Shown: in pieces, positions 59,729 through 64,000 of the stretch
Layout: each line of letters begins with the position of its first letter
How positions within the stretch are numbered: position 1 is the stretch's first letter
Source: Halodesulfovibrio aestuarii
GTDB taxonomy: Bacteria; Desulfobacterota; Desulfovibrionia; Desulfovibrionales; Desulfovibrionaceae
Assembly: GCF_050571805.1 (NCBI RefSeq)
Contig: NZ_CP192219.1
Reading direction: 5' to 3' (one strand)
DNA length: 64,000 bases
Made by a program: the position numbers and the translations under genes
Notes under the pieces: model-generated
Seen by the model: the letters and a program-made list of their open reading frames with translations, nothing else
What the model was told of the DNA's origin: nothing
Databases searched by the model: none

Positions 59729-61576
59729 ATGACACATGTAACCCCTCAAAGGCTTAAAGAGATGCGGCAGGAACATGCTGCGCGTATTTCCGAGCCTAAT
59801 ATCCGTCATCTTTTTATTTGCGGCGGTACGGGCTGTCACGCCACCGGCAGCCTGAAAGTTAAAGATGCACTGCATGAAGAAATTGCAAAACACGGACTGA
59901 AAGATTCTGTCCGTATTGTTGAAACAGGCTGTAACGGTTTTTGTGCTCTCGGGCCGCTCATGGTCGTGCATCCTGATAATGTTTTTTATCAGAAAATGAC
60001 CAGAGATGATGTGGCAGAAATTGTTAGCGAGCATCTTGTTAACAATAACCCGATAGAACGCCTTATGTATAAAGATCCGCAGTCAAAAAAGCGGGTTCCG
60101 TTATTTTCCGATATCCCGTTTTTTGCGTTGCAGAAGCCTTGGACATTGCGCAACAAAGGGATCATCAATCCTGAATCCATCGAAGATTATATAGGTCGAG
60201 ATGGGTACATGGGGCTTTCCAAAGTGCTGCGTGAAATGCAGCCTTCAGATATTATTGATGAGATGAAAGTGGCTGGTATTCGTGGTCGCGGTGGTGCTGG
60301 TTTCCCTACCGGCATGAAGTGGTCGTTTGCTGCGCAGAATGACAGTGATACTAAATACGTGCTCTGCAATGCGGATGAGGGTGACCCCGGCGCGTTTATG
60401 GATCGAAGTATTCTTGAAGCAGATCCCCATGCGGTGCTTGAGGGAATGACCATTGCTGCCCGCGCGATTAATGCAACAGAAGGGTATATCTACTGTCGCT
60501 CTGAATATCCGCTTGCTATCAAACGTGTGCAGATAGCTATTGATCAGGCTCGAGAAATGGGGTTGCTCGGTGAGAATATTATGGGCACGGGCTTCTCATT
60601 CGACATTTTTATTTATCAGGGCGCCGGTGCGTTTGTGTGCGGTGAAGAAACCGCACTTATGCGATCCATTGAAGGTAAGCGCGGTATGCCTATCCCCCGT
60701 CCTCCATTTCCGGCGGCTCAAGGGCTTTGGAAGAAACCTACCGTCCTTAACAACGTTGAAACTCTTGCTAACGTTGCACAGATTATGGTCAACGGCGGCA
60801 AGTGGTATTCTTCTGTTGGCACGGAGAACAGCAAGGGCACCAAAGTCTTTGCACTTTCCGGCGATGTGAACAACATAGGGCTTGTTGAAGTACCTATGGG
60901 GACCTCTCTACGCACCATAGTGTATGATATCGGCGGTGGTATCCCTAAGAAACGTAAGCTCAAAGCTGTGCAGCTTGGCGGGCCTTCCGGCGGGTGTATT
61001 CCCGAAGAGCATATGGATGTTGTTGTTGATTATGAAGAAATTGCTAAAGTCGGTGCCATCATGGGATCCGGCGGCGTTATCGTAATGGATGACAAAACGT
61101 GTATGGTTGATATGGCACGTTTCTTCCTTGAGTTTATTCAGGAAGAGTCCTGCGGCAAATGTACCCCGTGTCGCGAGGGAACTCGCAGACAATTGGAAAT
61201 TCTTGAGCGTATCTGTGAAGGCCATGGTAAGCCTGAAGATATTTCTCTTATTAAGGAATTGTCTGAAATGATTACCAGTTCCGCCCTGTGTGGACTTGGC
61301 CAGACAGCTTCTAACCCTGTTCTTTCTGTACTCCGTCACTTCCGCGAAGAATTTGAAGCGCATATCTTTGAAAAGAAATGTCCTGCCAAGCGTTGTCCTG
61401 CGTTGGTAGAGTTCAAAGTAATTGATGAGCGTTGTAAAAAGTGCGGAAAATGTGCGTCTGTCTGTCCTGTAGGGGCGGTGGAGTGGAAAAAGAAAGAGGT
61501 TGCAAAAATTAATACGGAATTGTGCGTGCAGTGTATGAGCTGTTACTCTGCTTGTCCGTTTGATGCCATAGATTAG
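59729..61576 (+). CDS. NuoF-like flavin/NAD(P)-binding subunit
   Basis: A 615-residue protein with three parts. An N-terminal thioredoxin-like [2Fe-2S] domain (residues 25-110; GTGCHATGS, TGCNGFCALGP). A NuoF core with the NADH loop GIRGRGGAGFPTG, FMN site NADEGDPGAF and [4Fe-4S] motif ESCGKCTPCREG. A C-terminal bacterial ferredoxin domain with two CxxCxxCxxxC sites (CKKCGKCASVCPVGA, CVQCMSCYSACP). This is the HndC/HydB layout of NADP-reducing and electron-bifurcating enzymes. It oxidises or reduces NAD(P)H for the dehydrogenase. Confidence 0.96.
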   Translation: MTHVTPQRLKEMRQEHAARISEPNIRHLFICGGTGCHATGSLKVKDALHEEIAKHGLKDSVRIVETGCNGFCALGPLMVVHPDNVFYQKMTRDDVAEIVSEHLVNNNPIERLMYKDPQSKKRVPLFSDIPFFALQKPWTLRNKGIINPESIEDYIGRDGYMGLSKVLREMQPSDIIDEMKVAGIRGRGGAGFPTGMKWSFAAQNDSDTKYVLCNADEGDPGAFMDRSILEADPHAVLEGMTIAARAINATEGYIYCRSEYPLAIKRVQIAIDQAREMGLLGENIMGTGFSFDIFIYQGAGAFVCGEETALMRSIEGKRGMPIPRPPFPAAQGLWKKPTVLNNVETLANVAQIMVNGGKWYSSVGTENSKGTKVFALSGDVNNIGLVEVPMGTSLRTIVYDIGGGIPKKRKLKAVQLGGPSGGCIPEEHMDVVVDYEEIAKVGAIMGSGGVIVMDDKTCMVDMARFFLEFIQEESCGKCTPCREGTRRQLEILERICEGHGKPEDISLIKELSEMITSSALCGLGQTASNPVLSVLRHFREEFEAHIFEKKCPAKRCPALVEFKVIDERCKKCGKCASVCPVGAVEWKKKEVAKINTELCVQCMSCYSACPFDAID

Positions 61577-61586
61577 GTGGTGACCC

Positions 61587-64000
61587 ATGAGTACCTTAGA
61601 ACTGACCATTAATGGCAAGGTGTATGCGTTCAGCCAAGGGGAAACCATTCTGGATGTAGCGCGCAGGAACGATATTTTTATTCCAACGTTGTGTCATTTG
61701 AAGAATGTCACACCAACCGGCGCATGTCGCATGTGTGTGGTGGAAGTAAAGGGCGCGCGTTCTTTAATTGCTTCATGTACTGCCCCTGCAGGGGCGGGGA
61801 TGGAAGTACAGACAGAGTCTGAATCTGTTGTGAAATCACGCAAGATGAACTTGGAACTGCTGCTTTCTTCCGGGTCTCATGATTGTTTGCTGTGTCCTTC
61901 TGCGGGCGATTGTCGGTTACAGGACTTCGCATTCCGCTACGGTGCCACAGGAAAGCGTTTTGAGAGGGCAAAGCCGAAGTACCATCCTGATCATTCCAAT
62001 CCATTCATAATCCGTGATTTTTCCAAATGTATTTTGTGTGGGCGTTGTGTGCAGGCATGTAAGGACGTGCAGGTGAACAACGCCATAGATTATGGATATC
62101 GCGGCAGCGACGCAAAAATTATTGCGAAATGTGACTTGCCGTTAGGTGATTCAGACTGTGTTTTTTGCGGTGAGTGCTTGCAGGTTTGTCCTGTGGGGGC
62201 GCTTAGTTTGAAGAAGGCACGCCAGAAGCCGCGAGTCTGTGAAACCGAAGTTGTTCGTACAACTTGTGCATACTGCGGCGTCGGTTGTCAGATGAATTTG
62301 CATGTAAAAGATAATATTGTGCAGATGGTTAACGGGGTGGATGCAGTTCCGAACAATGGCAGCCTGTGTGTAAAAGGCCGCTTTGGAATGCAGTTTATTA
62401 ATTCAGACGAGCGGCTGACAACACCGCTTATCCGTAAAGACGGCGAGCTTATTCCTGCGGAATGGGATGAGGCGTTAAATCTGATTGCAGAAAAGTTAGG
62501 CGGGTATAAAGCAGAAAATGGTGCAGACTCCATAGGTGTTCTTGCCTCCGCCCGTTGTACTAATGAAGAAAATTATCTTTTCCAAAAATTTGCACGCGCA
62601 GTTATCGGGACAAATAATGTCGACCACTGCGCACGGTACTGACACTCTCCTACAGTAGCCGGTCTGGCTGCTGCGTTTGGAAGTGGTGCTGCGACAAACC
62701 CTATTGATGACCTGAAGAATGCCGATACGGTGCTTCTTACAGGTTCAAATATTACTGAGAACCATCCTGTGCTGGGAGCTGCTCTCAAGCGTGCAATCAC
62801 ACAGCACGGGACTAAACTGATTGTGTCAGACCCGCGCAATATTGATGTCGTGCGTTTTGCAGATGTCTGGCTACGGTCCCAGCCGGGGACAGATGTTATC
62901 TGGATTAACGCACTTGCGCATGTGATAGTGCGCGATGGTCTGCACGATCAGGAGTATATCGATGAACGCACTGAAGAATTCACAACCTATTCGCAATCCC
63001 TTGCGCAGTTCACTCCGGAGTACGCAGAGAAGATGTGCGGTATTCCGGTTGCTGACCTTGAAAAAGCAGCGCACCTGTACGCCAAAGGGCGAGGTGCCAT
63101 CCTCTACTGTATGGGAATCACCCAGCACGTAAGCGGAACAGACAACGTAAAGGCGCTCGCGAACCTTTCTATGTTGTGCGGTAACATAGGTGTAAAAGGT
63201 GGTGGATTGAATCCCTTACGCGGGCAAAATAATGTGCAGGGTGCCTGTGATATGGGCGCACTTCCGGTTACTTATCCAGCGTATGGAAAGGTTACAGATG
63301 ATGCCGTTCGTGCCCGTTTTGAAGCAGCTTGGAATGTAAAACTTTCTGCTGAAAAAGGCATGACATCACGGCAAATGTTTGATGCTGTGGAGGCCGGGGC
63401 TCTCAAGGCTATGTACCTTATTGGTGAAAACCCCGTTGTTTCCCACGCGAATTCAACTCATGCTGTGCATTGTTTAGAGAAAATTCCGTTCCTTGTAGTG
63501 CAGGATATTTTCTTGACTGAAACTGCTAAACTTGCAGATGTGGTGCTTCCTGCTGCATGTTTTGCAGAAAAAAACGGTACCTTCAGTAATACAGAAAGAC
63601 GTGTCCAGCGTGTGCGTAAGGCCGTAACTCCGCCACAGGGTGCCCGTGATGACGCGCAAATTGTGTGTGACATTGCTGCTAAAATGGGGGCAAAACTGGC
63701 ACCGGAAGGCGGCAAAAACCCAGCAGCTATATTTGAAGCGATGACATCCGTAACGCCTTCATACGCAGGTATAAACTACAAGCGAATTGAAGACTCAGGT
63801 ATCCAGTGGCCGTGTCCTGATGCAGAAAGTAAAGGGACAGAGATTCTCCATGTGGGCAAGTTCGTTCGCGGAAAGGGAAAATTTCACCCTGTACACTATG
63901 TAGCACCTGCTGAAGTTGTTGATGAGCGGTATCCGCTAATACTTACAACGGGTCGAGTCTTATATCAATATCACACGGGAACAATGACACGTAAAGCCAT
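61587..64000 (+). CDS. fdhA: Selenocysteine-containing formate dehydrogenase, NuoG-type fusion (partial)
   Basis: The frame opens at 61587 and is interrupted only by TGA 62640-62642, which reads as selenocysteine 352 in HCARY-U-HSPTVAG, the active-site context of formate dehydrogenases. Beyond it the frame is open to base 64000, so the 3' end is missing. Domains in order: NuoG-type [2Fe-2S] (CHLKNVTPTGACRMC), His-Cys [4Fe-4S] (HDCLLCPSAGDC), two [4Fe-4S] sites (CILCGRC, CVFCGEC), the FDH [4Fe-4S] (CAYCGVGC), then the Mo/W-bis-MGD domain with GNIGVKGGGLNPLRGQNN. It interconverts formate and CO2 and should couple to NAD(P) through the NuoE/NuoF subunits. Confidence 0.96.
62643..62680 (+). promoter_or_regulatory. 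Bacterial SECIS element of fdhA
   Basis: Bases 62653-62660 (CAGTAGCC) pair with 62666-62673 (GGCTGCTG) in eight pairs including one G-U, leaving the loop GGTCT at 62661-62665. The loop lies 18 bases after the UGA. The same GGUCU loop at that distance is how I recall the E. coli fdhF element bound by SelB. Confidence 0.9.

Noticed and set aside
62640..62642. fdhA as a pseudogene with a premature stop
   Set aside because: The TGA is at the conserved Cys/Sec position, is followed by a SECIS hairpin, and the frame continues with intact motifs.
1..64000. CRISPR array, insertion sequence, prophage or integron
   Set aside because: No regularly spaced repeats, transposase, integrase or phage structural genes were seen.

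Overview
The window is about 64 kb of a moderately AT-rich bacterial chromosome with dense, mostly co-oriented short operons, AGGAG-type ribosome binding sites and many strong rho-independent terminators. The gene content points to an anaerobic sulfate-reducing Desulfovibrionales member; the base composition and marine-type set suggest a Halodesulfovibrio-like genus, which is an inference. Supporting genes are a selenocysteine formate dehydrogenase fused to NuoG-type iron-sulfur domains, NuoE/NuoF partner subunits, formate-tetrahydrofolate ligase, FolD, a YeiH-type anion exporter, an octaheme HAO-like cytochrome with a NrfH-type quinol dehydrogenase, and a rubrerythrin-like protein. I see no insertion sequence, prophage, CRISPR array, rRNA or convincing tRNA.

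Layout. 1-3.6 kb: a partial unknown gene, an SMR efflux pair (mdtJ-mdtI), and miaB with a DUF151 nuclease. 3.7-7.5 kb: a Cys-poor HMA protein, a ferritin-like protein, a PfkB kinase, cutA, and divergent nth. 7.6-13.6 kb: an unknown gene behind a sigma-28-like promoter, a HELGH metallopeptidase, panC-DUF502-metK, a papain-like protein and an RRM protein. 13.7-20 kb: a solute-binding protein, a DUF2238 membrane protein, an arsR-permease operon with a visible operator, an HD hydrolase, and a YeiH exporter operon. 20-28 kb: a YcaO protein, nfo, a YgjV-like protein, the NrfH/HAO pair, an unknown gene, and an orphan NikL/CbiL-like protein. 28-31.7 kb: thiSGHFE behind two complete TPP riboswitches in tandem, each with its own terminator. 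31.8-38.8 kb: an RND pump with its adaptor, an oxidoreductase, a GT2 glycosyltransferase and an HD protein. 39-48.9 kb: ricT-metG, ndk-proC, the envC-ctpA-yibQ-like cell-envelope cluster, and an HhH-GPD glycosylase. 49-56 kb: an 800-base non-coding stretch with a strong small-RNA candidate, a decayed AraC/GyrI regulator, a ModF-like ABC ATPase behind a structured leader (possibly a Moco-type riboswitch), a MoCF-domain protein and hrpB. 56-64 kb: fhs, folD, then a NuoE-NuoF-FdhA operon running off the end.

How the parts fit. The last 8 kb forms a C1 module. The dehydrogenase interconverts CO2 and formate with NAD(P)H, possibly with ferredoxin. Fhs and FolD connect formate to methenyl- and methylene-tetrahydrofolate. 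The ModF-like ATPase and MoCF protein 4-5 kb upstream fit a molybdenum/tungsten cofactor theme. The most informative non-obvious signals are the in-frame UGA with a SECIS-like hairpin inside fdhA, the tandem TPP riboswitches, the promoter-to-terminator small RNA near 49.4 kb, and the structured leader before the ModF-like gene.
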